A DNA stretch of 64,000 nt. Source: Ignavibacteriales bacterium (GTDB taxonomy: Bacteria > Bacteroidota > Ignavibacteria > UBA10030 > SZUA-254). Positions 19,864 through 30,701 of this stretch are shown here, piece after piece (positions within the stretch are counted from its first letter, which is position 1; the number at the start of each line of letters is the position of its first letter). The position numbers were made by a program, and so were the translations under genes. The DNA lies in the NCBI GenBank assembly GCA_016214905.1, contig JACRMQ010000006.1, forward strand, positions 602,510 to 666,509, written 5' to 3'. The notes beneath the pieces were generated by a model, which did no database searches, was not told the DNA's origin, and worked only from the letters and a program-made list of their open reading frames with translations.

Positions 19864-20352
19864 TCAAAAGAAATAATAGTGTAGTGCGATTTGCGGCAGC
19901 GGTAATATTGTTCCATCGTTGAAGAAGGTGAACAATAATTCACCGCTCAGGTGTAATGGTTCTAATTTATTCAATTCACCGCCTATTCCCAATCCGAACC
20001 TGATTGGAGCTGATAGCTGGTTTTCCGATCGTCCCCTGTAAAAATATCCAAGCGCTCCGGCTCCAAAAAAGCGGGTCGTTTCTCCCCGTACGAAATCATA
20101 CTGCAGTTCAGTTCCGACATTCAGTAAGGTTTGATTATCGGCTTTAATTACACCTCCGATAATTTGATATGAAAAATCTCCGGGCAAATGATGACGAAAG
20201 CTCAGTCCGAAACCGCTTGCTAATCCACCTGCGAGTCCTACACCGAACACAGACTGTTCAATCGCCTCGGTTGTTTGTGCCGGCTCAGCAACCTGAGCAT
20301 GCAGAGAATTATATAAAATGAATGTTGATAATATTAATAAAGATATCTTCAT
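19864..20352 (-). CDS. Putative outer-membrane beta-barrel protein
   Basis: 162 residues from the ATG at 20352 (MKISLLILSTFILYNSLHAQ, a clean signal peptide with AQ cleavage context). The same frame is open to 20391, but that would overlap the upstream permease gene and spoil the signal peptide. The mature part alternates Gly and aromatic residues in beta-strand style (GVGLAGGLASGFGLSFRHHL, RFFGAGALGYFYRG) and ends in YYF, as expected for an outer-membrane barrel. No specific family recognised. It follows the ABC permease gene by 14 nt and may be co-transcribed. Confidence 0.65.
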   Translation of the reverse strand: MKISLLILSTFILYNSLHAQVAEPAQTTEAIEQSVFGVGLAGGLASGFGLSFRHHLPGDFSYQIIGGVIKADNQTLLNVGTELQYDFVRGETTRFFGAGALGYFYRGRSENQLSAPIRFGLGIGGELNKLEPLHLSGELLFTFFNDGTILPLPQIALHYYFF

Positions 20353-20366
20353 GTAATTCTTCCTTC

Positions 20367-21617
20367 TCATTTCGATTTGACGAGTAACCATAATTCCTTG
20401 ATCGAGGGGCGCTTTCCGTACGATAAAATAGTTGTCCGGAATATTTTCCCAGCCACCCAGATGGCAGCAACCGACGAAACCACTAAAAGCGTAACAGTTG
20501 AAATAATTTCCAATGTTGATGGCATTTGAATCGGAATTCTCACCGCCATCATCGATGCTGTTAAGAATGGGATATAAGACAATATTTTCGATAAGGTTGA
20601 TTCAGGATTTTGAATAATCATTATTGCAAGCATGATTGGTATAATCAATACTATGACCAAATAACCTGTTACCTGCTGGGCTTCTTGCTCAGTGGATAAT
20701 GGCGCGCCTGCCGCAACAAAAATTGCCGCATAAAATATATAGCCGAGAATAAAATAAACCAGAAGAAGCGCGGCACCAGCAAGAGGTATCATTGTAACGG
20801 AAAATTTTAAGCTCGCGATAATTCCTATTAATGCCCAGAATCCGATCTGTGTTAATCCCAGGGCGCTTAATCCTAAAATCTTTCCTGCCATCAGGTGATT
20901 TGCGGGGCTTGACGACATGAGCACCTCGACTACCCTATTCGATTTTTCTTCTAACATACTGCGAACAAGAAGCTGCCCTGAAGTCATGATCAAGAAAAAC
21001 ATCATCATCATGAAAATATATGACGACATGAAGATTTTTTCGAATCCTCCCTCTTCTTCTTTCCCGCTCTTTGTTAATTTGATCGACTTTAAATCAATTG
21101 TTGCAGTTATTTCTTTGACGATAGATGGATTAAGTCCTCTTTCCGTTGCCTTTTTCTCCATTACAACGTCTTTTAGTGCCCGTTCCAGCCGACTTGTTAC
21201 CTTTATATTCCCTGCATTTTTGGAACGGTAATCCACAACGCTGTCCGTAAGGATATTTTTTTTCAATATCAAATATCCTTCGATCATCTCGTCTATTACC
21301 ATCTTATCTGCCCTGCGCTTCGCATCTTCCAAATCTCCCACTGATGTAATCGGTATTTGATGAAGCAGATAATTTGGTTGTCCGTTTGGTAATTTATAAC
21401 GCGATTCAAGGGTTTTAGTTAATGGCACTTCGAAATTTCCGGTTTCATCAATTATTCCGATGACTACACTTTCAGTATCAGGTCTGCTCATAAGCAACGA
21501 TGGAACAATTCCGGCTCCTAACATTATCAACGGAGTCAAAAAAAGAGAAATTAAAAAAGATTTGGATTTTATTTTTTCAATATATTCCCACTTGGCAACC
21601 GCGAATGCTTTTTTCAT
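20367..21617 (-). CDS. ABC-2 type permease (NatB-like)
   Basis: 416-residue membrane subunit of an ABC exporter. Architecture: one N-terminal helix (SFLISLFLTPLIMLGAGIV), a large extracytoplasmic domain (~50-190), then five or six helices with the ABC-2 signature EEKSNRVVEVLMSSSPANHLMAGKI (split as EEKSNRVVEVLMS and HLMAGKILGL). The start overlaps the ATPase stop by 4 nt, so the two form one transporter. NatAB homologues export Na+ or other small substrates; the true substrate is unknown. Confidence 0.88.
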   Translation of the reverse strand: MKKAFAVAKWEYIEKIKSKSFLISLFLTPLIMLGAGIVPSLLMSRPDTESVVIGIIDETGNFEVPLTKTLESRYKLPNGQPNYLLHQIPITSVGDLEDAKRRADKMVIDEMIEGYLILKKNILTDSVVDYRSKNAGNIKVTSRLERALKDVVMEKKATERGLNPSIVKEITATIDLKSIKLTKSGKEEEGGFEKIFMSSYIFMMMMFFLIMTSGQLLVRSMLEEKSNRVVEVLMSSSPANHLMAGKILGLSALGLTQIGFWALIGIIASLKFSVTMIPLAGAALLLVYFILGYIFYAAIFVAAGAPLSTEQEAQQVTGYLVIVLIIPIMLAIMIIQNPESTLSKILSYIPFLTASMMAVRIPIQMPSTLEIISTVTLLVVSSVAAIWVAGKIFRTTILSYGKRPSIKELWLLVKSK

Positions 21618-22534
21618 ACCGACTCCTCAGATTGCCCATCCGATTTTTTAGTACCTACCATTTTCAAGAAGATTGAATTTAGCGATGGCTCAGTATTTTC
21701 GAATTTTCTGATATCGAGTAGTTGAGAAATATCTCTTAAGACTGTGTGAGGTTTTATTGAATCGGCTAAAACAAGTTCCGCATAATTATCGTACAATTGA
21801 ACCGCGGAAAATGCCGGATGCATCGATAGGAACTTCGGATCTCCGTCGAATTCAATCCTGACAGTGTTGCTGCCGTAACTGCCCTTCACATCTGTGAGGG
21901 CACCTTCTAGGACAACTTTGCCTTTGTTGATAAGACAAATATTATCGCATAATTTTTCTGCCTGATCCATTTGATGAGTTGAAAATATCACCGCTTTGCC
22001 TTGATGTTTCATCTCAAGCATTATATCTTTTAGAATAATTTGATTGACCGGATCAAGTCCTGAGAATGGCTCATCTAAAATCACAAGTTCAGGTTCATGA
22101 ATCACCGATGTAATGAATTGGACTTTTTGCTGATTACCCTTTGAAAGCTCTTCGATTTTTCTATCGTACGCAGTCAACAGATCGAATCTCTCAAGCCATT
22201 TATATGCGCGGCGCTTCCCTTCCGCAGTATCAATTCCTTTCAGACTCGCGAAGTAAAGAATCGTATTCAATAATTTATTTTTCCGGTATAATCCTCTCTC
22301 CTCGGGCAGGTAACCTAAACGATCGCGTATTTCCTCGCTAAAATGTTTTCCGTCGAATAAAATTTCCCCAGAATCCGGTTGGGTTATATTTAAGATCATC
22401 CTGATCGAAGTGGTTTTACCGGCTCCGTTTGGTCCCAGTAGACCGAGAATTTCTCCCCTTTTGGCTTCCAGAGAAACACCATCAACTGCTACAACTGTTG
22501 CGAACTCTTTCCGAATATCGATAGTAGTTAACAT
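21614..22534 (-). CDS. ABC transporter ATP-binding protein (NatA-like)
   Basis: 306 residues with all nucleotide-binding motifs: Walker A LLGPNGAGKTTSIR, signature LSKGNQQKVQF, Walker B ELVILDEPFSGLDPVN, and switch His in VIFSTHQMDQAEKL. A C-terminal ~80-residue extension of the DUF4162 type (FDGDPKFL..LNSIFLKMVG) is typical of ABC-2 ATPases. It pairs with the overlapping permease gene downstream and starts 4 nt after asnS, so asnS-ATPase-permease form a run. Confidence 0.93.
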   Translation of the reverse strand: MLTTIDIRKEFATVVAVDGVSLEAKRGEILGLLGPNGAGKTTSIRMILNITQPDSGEILFDGKHFSEEIRDRLGYLPEERGLYRKNKLLNTILYFASLKGIDTAEGKRRAYKWLERFDLLTAYDRKIEELSKGNQQKVQFITSVIHEPELVILDEPFSGLDPVNQIILKDIMLEMKHQGKAVIFSTHQMDQAEKLCDNICLINKGKVVLEGALTDVKGSYGSNTVRIEFDGDPKFLSMHPAFSAVQLYDNYAELVLADSIKPHTVLRDISQLLDIRKFENTEPSLNSIFLKMVGTKKSDGQSEESV

Positions 22535-22538
22535 ATCC

Positions 22539-23840
22539 TTATGGATTCAATCTGTAAATCATTCTTGGGAATGGGATCGTTTCCCTCACATGATCCAAAC
22601 CGCAAATCCAACCCACAGTACGTTCAATCCCGAGTCCGAATCCGGCATGTGGAACCGATCCGTATCTTCGCAAATCGAGATACCACTCGAAAGGTGCGTG
22701 CGGAAGCTTATGTTCATCTAATCTCCTTATCAAAGTATCGTAATCATCTTCTCTCTGGCTACCGCCGATTATCTCGCCGTAACCTTCAGGGGCAAGAACA
22801 TCCATGGCAAGTGCAAGTTTGGGATTTTGTGGATCCCGCTTCATGTAAAATGCTTTCACCTGAGCAGGATAACGATGAACGATTACCGGTCGGTCATATT
22901 GTTCAGATATTACTGTTTCATCTGTCCCACCTAAATCATTCCCCCATTCGAATGCAATTCCTTTTTTCTTCAAAATATCGATGGCTTCATCATAAGTTAT
23001 TTTAGGAAGCGGCTTTTTTACGTTTTCCAAAAATTTTGTGTTGCGCTCCAGCACTTTGAGTTCCTGTTGTCTGTGTTTGAGAACAGAAGAAACAATATGC
23101 TCTAAAAATTCTTCAGCAAGTTCCATGTTATCATTCAAATCGTTAAATGCCACTTCCGGTTCAACCATCCAGAATTCAGTAAGATGGCGTCGGGTTTTAG
23201 ATTTCTCCGCCCGAAATGTTGGACCAAAAACGTACACTTTTCCGTGTGCCATAGCTCCGGCTTCGCCGTAAAGTTGTCCGGATTGTGTTAAGTATGCTTT
23301 ACCGAGATCGAAATAATCGGTTTCGAATAAGGTGCTGGTACCTTCGCAAGCGGCGGGTGTGAAGATTGGTGCATCCATTAAAACAAATCCACGATTATCA
23401 AAAAATTCCCGAATCGCTTTAATGATTTGATGACGAACCCGCAAAACCGCGTGCTGTTTTGATGAGCGAAGCCATAAATGTCGATGGTCCATCAGGAATT
23501 CCACACCATGCTCTTTAGGTGTGATAGGATATTCCTTTGCAATCTGTATGATTTCAACATTCATGACCTCCATTTCGAATCCACCGGGCGCGCGATCTTC
23601 TTTCTTGATCTTTCCAAAAACAGCAAGAGATGATTCTTGTGTTATTGAATCGAATAAATCGAATACGTTATCAGATACATTCCCTTTTACAATCACACAT
23701 TGAAGTAAACCGCTTCCGTCGCGAACGACAAGAAATCTGATTTTTCCGCTCGATCGTTTGTTATACAGCCAGCCGTTGATTTTAACTTCACCGCCGACAT
23801 GTTCGCCTAATTTATCTATTGTCACTCTTGTCATACTCAC
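22539..23840 (-). CDS. asnS: Asparaginyl-tRNA synthetase
   Basis: 433-residue class IIb synthetase. The N-terminal OB-fold anticodon-binding domain (~15-110; [21 protein letters not shown]) and the catalytic core contain motif 2 ([20 protein letters not shown]) and motif 3 ([13 protein letters not shown]). [14 protein letters not shown] and the E-W-G-N-D spacing favour Asn rather than Asp specificity. A second in-frame ATG at 23834 is an equally good start. Full length and intact. Confidence 0.96.
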   Translation of the reverse strand: MSMTRVTIDKLGEHVGGEVKINGWLYNKRSSGKIRFLVVRDGSGLLQCVIVKGNVSDNVFDLFDSITQESSLAVFGKIKKEDRAPGGFEMEVMNVEIIQIAKEYPITPKEHGVEFLMDHRHLWLRSSKQHAVLRVRHQIIKAIREFFDNRGFVLMDAPIFTPAACEGTSTLFETDYFDLGKAYLTQSGQLYGEAGAMAHGKVYVFGPTFRAEKSKTRRHLTEFWMVEPEVAFNDLNDNMELAEEFLEHIVSSVLKHRQQELKVLERNTKFLENVKKPLPKITYDEAIDILKKKGIAFEWGNDLGGTDETVISEQYDRPVIVHRYPAQVKAFYMKRDPQNPKLALAMDVLAPEGYGEIIGGSQREDDYDTLIRRLDEHKLPHAPFEWYLDLRRYGSVPHAGFGLGIERTVGWICGLDHVRETIPFPRMIYRLNP

Positions 23841-23900
23841 TTTTTTATTTTAATCAATGAATAATATTTCCGGGGTCTTATTAAGATTATTGTAAACAAT

Positions 23901-24578
23901 TCAAGCTGAGAGATCGATCATTTTGATATCCTTGATATATTTTACGGTACGATACTCTTTGAGACTTTTCAATTTTTCCAATTTATCGTGAATACGATGA
24001 ACATTCTCTTCAATTATCTTGATATATTTACTATGTGTTTCCGATGGAAAATATGATTTAATATCATCAGATAATGATTTCATTTCGTTAATAGATGGTT
24101 GGAATTCACCAACCACTCCCATCAACGTTTCTCTGATTGCCTTCAAGCGCTGCTGACTTATTTCCAGTTGCATTAAATGATCCCTTAGCCGATGCTTTTC
24201 GATAACACTCAAAACGGTCTTGGGTAGAATAGGTGATGATATCTCTTCTTTAACGAGATAATCATCGACGCCTATTTTCATCACATCAACAGCAAGATCG
24301 AAATCCTTATTTACGGTTAAAAATATAATCGGGAAATTGAATTTTTTCGCTTTCAGTTCTTTAGTAATTTCCAATCCATTTTTGCCCGGAAGAAAATAAT
24401 CCATAAGCACTATATCATAATTGGGATCTTGCTCAAGTTCTTTAATCGTGTCGTGATAATTTTCCTTCCAGGTAATTTGAAATTTATCTTTTTCAAATCG
24501 CTGCAGGTAAACGCTGACGAGTTTCGCGAAATCTTTATTATCTTCGACTAAAAGAATCCGTATTTTTTCCTTCTCCAT
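23901..24578 (-). CDS. Response regulator with receiver domain and non-DNA-binding C-terminus
   Basis: 225 residues. The receiver domain (1-125) is complete: acidic pair in LLVEDN, phosphoacceptor Asp about residue 60 in IVLMDYFLPGKNG, Thr in IFLTVN and Lys in DYLVKEE. The remaining ~100 residues are helical and charged (LEISQQRLKAIRETLMGVVG) without a helix-turn-helix, enzymatic GGDEF/EAL or HATPase signature. They look like a four-helix dimer, perhaps an interaction or phosphotransfer module, but no conserved His stands out. It starts 1 nt after the giant kinase stop, so it is its cognate partner. Confidence 0.88.
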   Translation of the reverse strand: MEKEKIRILLVEDNKDFAKLVSVYLQRFEKDKFQITWKENYHDTIKELEQDPNYDIVLMDYFLPGKNGLEITKELKAKKFNFPIIFLTVNKDFDLAVDVMKIGVDDYLVKEEISSPILPKTVLSVIEKHRLRDHLMQLEISQQRLKAIRETLMGVVGEFQPSINEMKSLSDDIKSYFPSETHSKYIKIIEENVHRIHDKLEKLKSLKEYRTVKYIKDIKMIDLSA

Positions 24579-24579
24579 A

Positions 24580-27500
24580 TCAAACTTGTTCCTTATATGA
24601 ACTTACCCTGGGTAATGTGAAATAAAATGTTGAACCCGTTTCGGGAACCGATTCGACCCAAATATTACCTTTATGTAATTCGATTATTTTTTTCACAATC
24701 GCTAAACCGGCTCCGGTACCCTCATATTCTTCGCGTCTATGAAGCCGCTGGAAAATGACAAATATTTTTTCATAGAATTCCCGGTCAATCCCGATTCCGT
24801 TATCTTTGATAGAAAAAAGATAGTAATTATTTTCGGCATTTTGAAATTTCACTTCAACAACAGGATTTTTTTTATCGTTGAATTTTATTGCATTACCGAT
24901 CAGATTACGGAATACGATACGCACCTGAGTTTCGTTTCCATACACCTCAGGTAAATCATCCGGGAGTATGAACGATACATCTTTTTGCCTGATGGTGAAT
25001 TCCATATCAGTCCGAATATCTCGAATAACGTCGCCTATTGCAATTCCCTTGAACGATTCAGCCGGTCGGCTAACGCGCGATAATAACAACAAATCATCTA
25101 TCAAACCTTTCATCCTGGTTGTGGCACCGACAATTGAATCTAAATATTCTTTGCCTTCTCCTTGTATAATATCCTGGAAATCAGTTTGTAATATCCTGCT
25201 GAAACCCTCCACACTGATTAACGGTTCTTTGAGATCATGCGAAACTACGTATGTAAAATCGTCAAGTTCTTTATTCCGTCTTTCTATCTCAGTTGATTTT
25301 TGCAACGTCTCTTCGTGAAGTTTCCCTTTTTCCAGAGCAAGCGCTGTTAAATTGGCTATACTTTCCATTAATCTTTTTTGAGTTTCGGAATAACTGCTAT
25401 CAGGTTCCGCTTCAATCGACATCAGGCCGAATAGAACTTCTTTCGATAACATCGGGATGAACATAGTTCGGTTATCCGATGAATGATATGCTTTTCTGCT
25501 TTCAACTACCTGCCCGAGTATTGATCCGGATATTATCGTGCTAGATTGTGCCGGTGCAGGAATAAATATTTCCTGACCACCGAGTCGCTCTACGTGAAGA
25601 ATAGGTGATTTTGTTTTTGTCTTCTCATCGTACAACTCGATCTTGAACATTTGGAACGGAATAACTTGTTTAACCTGATTATAAACCGTGGCAAATATTT
25701 CATCGATATTTAATGTCGAGGTGAGGTGCTGACTTATTTCATAGAGAACCGTCAACCGCTCAACTTGTACTCGCAATTCACTGTAGAGTCTGGCATTTTC
25801 AATAGCAGAACCGAATTGGTTTCCGACCAATGTTAAGATTTGCTTCTCTTTTTCGGTAAACGGATGAATATGATTATAAAATATATCGATCACCCCAAGT
25901 GCCCGATCATTTGAGACGATAGGAATCAATGCCATCGCTTCTAAATTAAGTTTTTTAAGAATCGATCTATTATCAGGCATTATTCTCTCATCAAGATATG
26001 CATTCTGATTAATGTACATCGGTTCTTTCAATACTGCCACCACTCCGGTTGCGGATGCCGATTGGTTCAATCGCATGATGGACTTATTTTCTTCGATATT
26101 AAAACCGGTATGTGATATCATGACCAGATCGTTTGAGTCGGTATCATGCAGATATAAAATAACGGCTGAAGCTCTTATCAGTTCTTTTAAGTGTGGTAAT
26201 GCCTTCTCAAGCATTCTCTGGAATTCAAGTGAGCTGCTGATGATACCCGAAATTTCGTTGAGTGCCATGAGCTGCTCGTTGTTCCTCTTCAGTTCGGCTT
26301 CCGAGTTCTTGAGTGCCGTAATATCTGTTTGTGTGAATACCAAGCCGGTAATTTTTTTACCGATCTCCATCGGGTTGACCGTAAGCTGATATGTTCTGTC
26401 GCCTGATGAAGTTGTATAAAGAATTTCTTGAGAGAATATATATATCTCGCCTGCAAGCATCTTATCGACAATGCCATGCAAAATATATTTTACAGCATCA
26501 TTCGGCAGTAAATCGTAAAGGTATTTTCCTTCATAATTATCGGTTCCGGCTTTGCCGAATTCTTTCATGAACTGCCGCCATGCGTTATTCACTTCACGAA
26601 TGCGGAGTTCCGTATCAACAGTGTAAACTATACTGTTAATTGAATCTAACAGATTATGAATATACGACGAATCCTCCGAAACCTGACGGAATAATAAGAC
26701 GCGATCTATGATTGTCCCGATCTGCTGCGCTATTGGTGTTAAGAGTAGTGAATGGTCATCTGTATATGTAAACGGCTCAACGCTAAAGAGCTCCAAAGTC
26801 CCTAATATTTTATCTTTAAGAGTTATAGGAACACCGATGTGAGACCTTATTTCTCCAAGATGTTGACTTATCTCTTTTAACTGTGCGTCTCCATGAAAAT
26901 CATTCACTATCAGCGGTTTTTTTTCTTTGAGCACAATTTGTGATATAGTTCGCTCAAGAGGTATTATTTTCCCTTCAATTATTCCCGTTAAGGTCCCTGA
27001 GTAGACAGTCAGATATTTTGAATCATCTTTGAGTATGTTGATGCTGATATTATCGTACTGCACAAGATTTTTTATTTCACTCGATACTGTAACAAATATA
27101 TCGCGAAGATCAAAGGTTTGATTTGCTTTTGAAACTATACGGTTGAAAAGTTCAATCTGTTTATTTCTTTTTTCCAAAGTTTGAACTAAACGTTTCCGCT
27201 CTGTTATGTTACGGGCGATATTCAGCATTGCTATTGGTTCGCCCATCCTATTCCGCAATAAGGTCGTGCTCAAACTTACTGGAATCAATGTTCCGTCTTT
27301 CGCCCGAAGGGTCATATCAAAATCATGGAGCCAGTTATGTTCACGCAGACTTGCTATCCAAAGCACGAATCTACCCATTTCTTCTTCAACCAACCATGGA
27401 TATGGAAATTCGCAACCGTTAATGTCATTCCGGTTATATCCGAGCAAATTCAGGAATGTGCGGTTAACCTGCACAACCGTCCCCTCCAGATTAGTAAGAA

Positions 27501-30500
27501 TCAGAATGTCTCCCATAGTATCGATCACGTTGCTTAAAACGTATTGAGATTCCCGGATCTCATTTTCAGATCGTTTCTGGACAGTGATATCATCGAAAAC
27601 AACAACATTTCCGATTTTATTTTTTTCGGTATCGAGCAGGTTAGTAAAGAGGCATCGGAAAAAGATTTCTTTATCTTCTCTTTTCCAATTAAATTCTATC
27701 ATCTCTTCTTTATCACCCGCCGAGACATGCTTAATCACATCGTCGAATGATATCTCATCATAAAATGGAATGATCGATCGGGCATCCTTTAGCTTTATCT
27801 TCTCGAACTCGACATCAAAAAGATTTTGGAATGAGACATTGCAGAAAATACATCGCTGGTTATTGTCGAATACTATAACAGCTTCGGGGATCGATCTTAT
27901 CAGATTATTTTGGAATATATTTTCTTCCTTCAGTGTTTTCAATAAATTCTTGGACTCTGTTTGATCGATTATTGTTCCCAATATCTGTATAGCATGCCCG
28001 TCCACATCCCTATACACTTCGATCCCGTCTTTTACAAACCTGTATTCCGCTTTCCCTTTCGGAAGAATACGGTATTCAATTTCATCCCGTCCGGTAATAT
28101 CTTCAAGCCGGGTAATTCTTTCGAAGAAATATTTTTTATCGTCCGGATGGATCAGCTTGAGCCATAAATCTTTTATGCGCGTGAATTCATTTCTTGTATA
28201 TCCTGTCAGGGATTCTATTCTTCTGTTCACCAGCGTGAATGAGCCAGATGCAGACGCCTGATAAAGCACATCCGGACTCGATTCGATCAATGAGGTTGCC
28301 AAATTGGCTTTTGATTTCGCGGTTTTAAACATTCCGGCATTGATCAGATGATTGCCAATTAAATGTCCGATCGTGATGTAAAGGTCTTGCGTGAAATGCA
28401 GTGCGCCTTGATCTTTCCGCGAACAAAAGAGAAACATCCCGACCAACTTTTCGTTCGCCACCAACGGTATTAATGCTACAATTTTTATTCCCGCAGATTT
28501 AAAAATACTTCGATGAGGAAGATAACTTGGGTAGCGATCAATGCGGAATAGATGAGGTAAAAGAGTTTTTGATATAAACCCGCCTATACCATGTTCATTT
28601 TCAATTTCGTGAAGCTTTTGCGCAACATCGGATGGTATATTCCTTGAATCTGCCAATATTAATTTCGATCCCCCATCATCGGGCAGGTAAGCGGCTCCAA
28701 TTTCTAAACCGGACAGCTCCGATATTTTGATGATTATGCTTCTCAGAGATTTTGTTAAATCAAAGTTATTGAATAATGTTGAGCTGATATTTTTAAGGTA
28801 TTCAATCTCCTGCCGACGTTGAAAGATTTCATTCTCAAGAGCGTTTTGTGCTGTCGTGTCTTCAATATAAATTGCAATATCACCGGTTTTCTGATCGTTG
28901 AGATTGAAGAATGTAAGTACGCATTCAATAATCTTATTATCTTGTCGCTTTATTATAAATTTATCGGCAGCCGGTTTCGATTTTGGACCTGCCTGCTTCT
29001 CGAGACGCTGACTAAATTTCTCTCGATCTTCATCTGCGATAATCGATACAATTTCTTTACCGACAATCTGTGCGGATTCTTGTTTCAGTAATTCGAGAAA
29101 TGAGTTGTTTGCATATTTTACAATTCCATTGTTCGTAATTGTAATAGGTAAAATTGAGTTTTCAATCAACGCTCTGAATGATACTATTTTTTCAGTCACC
29201 TCTGTCAATGTTTTTTTATCGGCGGTGATATCCTGAACCGAAAGCTGGATGCAATCATTTCCTTCATACCGTATCGATGAAAGATATATTCTCGCTTCTA
29301 ATGTTTTTCCTGTATTTGTATTAATAGAAATTTCTATAACAGCCGGTTCACCCGATTCACGTACCGATTGTATTAACTTTTGAACTTTGCGATATGAATC
29401 ATTCGACAAAAACGATTTTATATTTTTCTGTGATAGTTCTTCTGCTTTATTGAATTCAAATAGGGAAACAAATTTATTATTGGTAAATACAATCTTATTT
29501 TCTCTCAGAAGCGCAATGGCAATGTTAGATGATGAAATGATTAATTCATAATCGGACTTCTGTTGCTCTAACTTTATGACCATTTCTTGATGCTCTTCAA
29601 TAACACGGACAATCGCGAAATACCATCCATCTGCCACAGTTGAAATATTTATTTCAACCGGTAAAATTCTTCCGTTCTTTTTAATTAAATCGATCGCAAT
29701 TTCCACTGACCGTTTCTTCTGTAAATCTAAAATTGATTTTATAAATTTCCGGCGATGAGATGGTATTATTATGTCGGTCAACTTTATTATTTTCAATTCT
29801 TCCAGTTCATATCCGAGAAGCGATAGTAATCGGTCATTAAACTCTCGATGATTACCATTACGGTCGAAGAGGAGAAGCGCGTCAGAAGCTTTATTAAAAC
29901 TTTGTTCAAATCTCTTTTCAAAATTCCCCATCATTGATTCCGAAGAAATAATTAGAGGAGTTTCAGGGGAATCATCCGACAATGCCTTGGTTATGTTGAA
30001 CGGCACGATCGCGGATGCTGTATATCTTCCTTTTAGCGATATGGGCAAACAATACAATTCATTTTTATAAAGAATCACATCCAAACATATTGAAGATAAA
30101 TCTTTAATATCTGCGATCATTTTAAGAGTTGGAATATCTTTTAGAAGGGTAACGACGGTGAATAATTTCTTTCTTCTGCAAATATTTGCAAGCGCCTCGA
30201 AAAGAAGGATAATATTCTTATCCGTCATTCCAATCTTATGTAAATAATTTAAACCATCAATAATAACTACAGATTTGTTCTCAATGGAAGATAGATTTTT
30301 AATGAATTTGTTAACGAATATTTTGGATTTGATTTCTTCAGGATGGAATTCAATTACTTTATAATATTTTTGATTTTTAACTTCGGACAAATCACTCTTA
30401 CCGAAATTGAAACGTTGAATCGGTATTTTATTACGTGAGGAGTAGCTAAGAAGACTTTTTAATAACGGTGCGACATTCGATTCGGAGCTTAGAAGCAACA

Positions 30501-30579
30501 ATAGTGTATCGCCCGGAACGATTCCTCCCAGATGATTATCTAACTTTTTTGAACCTGTAGAAAATTGTATCTCGTGCAT
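24580..30579 (-). CDS. Giant multi-PAS/GAF sensor histidine kinase with degenerate KaiC/RecA-like N-terminus
   Basis: 1999 residues. The N-terminal ~215 residues resemble a KaiC/RecA-like module (STGSKKLDNHLGGIVPGDTLLLLL; Walker B-like VVIIDGLNYL), but where the P-loop should be there is SSESNVAP, lacking GxGK[ST]. PAS domains follow at about 222, 345 and 465, a GAF at ~600-750, PAS at ~760, 890 and 1010, GAF at ~1140-1290, PAS at ~1300, and two GAFs at ~1430-1750. HisKA (FTYVVSHDLKEPL) and an HATPase_c with NAIKFND, DNGIGIDREFYE and GTGAGLAIVKKI complete it. There are no transmembrane segments, so it senses cytoplasmic signals. The downstream gene is its response regulator. Domain borders are approximate. 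Confidence 0.92.
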   Translation of the reverse strand: MHEIQFSTGSKKLDNHLGGIVPGDTLLLLLSSESNVAPLLKSLLSYSSRNKIPIQRFNFGKSDLSEVKNQKYYKVIEFHPEEIKSKIFVNKFIKNLSSIENKSVVIIDGLNYLHKIGMTDKNIILLFEALANICRRKKLFTVVTLLKDIPTLKMIADIKDLSSICLDVILYKNELYCLPISLKGRYTASAIVPFNITKALSDDSPETPLIISSESMMGNFEKRFEQSFNKASDALLLFDRNGNHREFNDRLLSLLGYELEELKIIKLTDIIIPSHRRKFIKSILDLQKKRSVEIAIDLIKKNGRILPVEINISTVADGWYFAIVRVIEEHQEMVIKLEQQKSDYELIISSSNIAIALLRENKIVFTNNKFVSLFEFNKAEELSQKNIKSFLSNDSYRKVQKLIQSVRESGEPAVIEISINTNTGKTLEARIYLSSIRYEGNDCIQLSVQDITADKKTLTEVTEKIVSFRALIENSILPITITNNGIVKYANNSFLELLKQESAQIVGKEIVSIIADEDREKFSQRLEKQAGPKSKPAADKFIIKRQDNKIIECVLTFFNLNDQKTGDIAIYIEDTTAQNALENEIFQRRQEIEYLKNISSTLFNNFDLTKSLRSIIIKISELSGLEIGAAYLPDDGGSKLILADSRNIPSDVAQKLHEIENEHGIGGFISKTLLPHLFRIDRYPSYLPHRSIFKSAGIKIVALIPLVANEKLVGMFLFCSRKDQGALHFTQDLYITIGHLIGNHLINAGMFKTAKSKANLATSLIESSPDVLYQASASGSFTLVNRRIESLTGYTRNEFTRIKDLWLKLIHPDDKKYFFERITRLEDITGRDEIEYRILPKGKAEYRFVKDGIEVYRDVDGHAIQILGTIIDQTESKNLLKTLKEENIFQNNLIRSIPEAVIVFDNNQRCIFCNVSFQNLFDVEFEKIKLKDARSIIPFYDEISFDDVIKHVSAGDKEEMIEFNWKREDKEIFFRCLFTNLLDTEKNKIGNVVVFDDITVQKRSENEIRESQYVLSNVIDTMGDILILTNLEGTVVQVNRTFLNLLGYNRNDINGCEFPYPWLVEEEMGRFVLWIASLREHNWLHDFDMTLRAKDGTLIPVSLSTTLLRNRMGEPIAMLNIARNITERKRLVQTLEKRNKQIELFNRIVSKANQTFDLRDIFVTVSSEIKNLVQYDNISINILKDDSKYLTVYSGTLTGIIEGKIIPLERTISQIVLKEKKPLIVNDFHGDAQLKEISQHLGEIRSHIGVPITLKDKILGTLELFSVEPFTYTDDHSLLLTPIAQQIGTIIDRVLLFRQVSEDSSYIHNLLDSINSIVYTVDTELRIREVNNAWRQFMKEFGKAGTDNYEGKYLYDLLPNDAVKYILHGIVDKMLAGEIYIFSQEILYTTSSGDRTYQLTVNPMEIGKKITGLVFTQTDITALKNSEAELKRNNEQLMALNEISGIISSSLEFQRMLEKALPHLKELIRASAVILYLHDTDSNDLVMISHTGFNIEENKSIMRLNQSASATGVVAVLKEPMYINQNAYLDERIMPDNRSILKKLNLEAMALIPIVSNDRALGVIDIFYNHIHPFTEKEKQILTLVGNQFGSAIENARLYSELRVQVERLTVLYEISQHLTSTLNIDEIFATVYNQVKQVIPFQMFKIELYDEKTKTKSPILHVERLGGQEIFIPAPAQSSTIISGSILGQVVESRKAYHSSDNRTMFIPMLSKEVLFGLMSIEAEPDSSYSETQKRLMESIANLTALALEKGKLHEETLQKSTEIERRNKELDDFTYVVSHDLKEPLISVEGFSRILQTDFQDIIQGEGKEYLDSIVGATTRMKGLIDDLLLLSRVSRPAESFKGIAIGDVIRDIRTDMEFTIRQKDVSFILPDDLPEVYGNETQVRIVFRNLIGNAIKFNDKKNPVVEVKFQNAENNYYLFSIKDNGIGIDREFYEKIFVIFQRLHRREEYEGTGAGLAIVKKIIELHKGNIWVESVPETGSTFYFTLPRVSSYKEQV

Positions 30580-30701
30580 GCGTGGAATTAATTTCTGTCA
30601 AAGATTATATAAAATGTACAAATAATTCATTCATTGCACAAAAACGAAATGTTTGAATATGAATTGAATGAAAATAGATTTTCACTTGATATTAATTCAA
30701 T

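Noticed and set aside
22541-23005. 154-codon plus-strand frame
   Set aside because: Antisense shadow of asnS.
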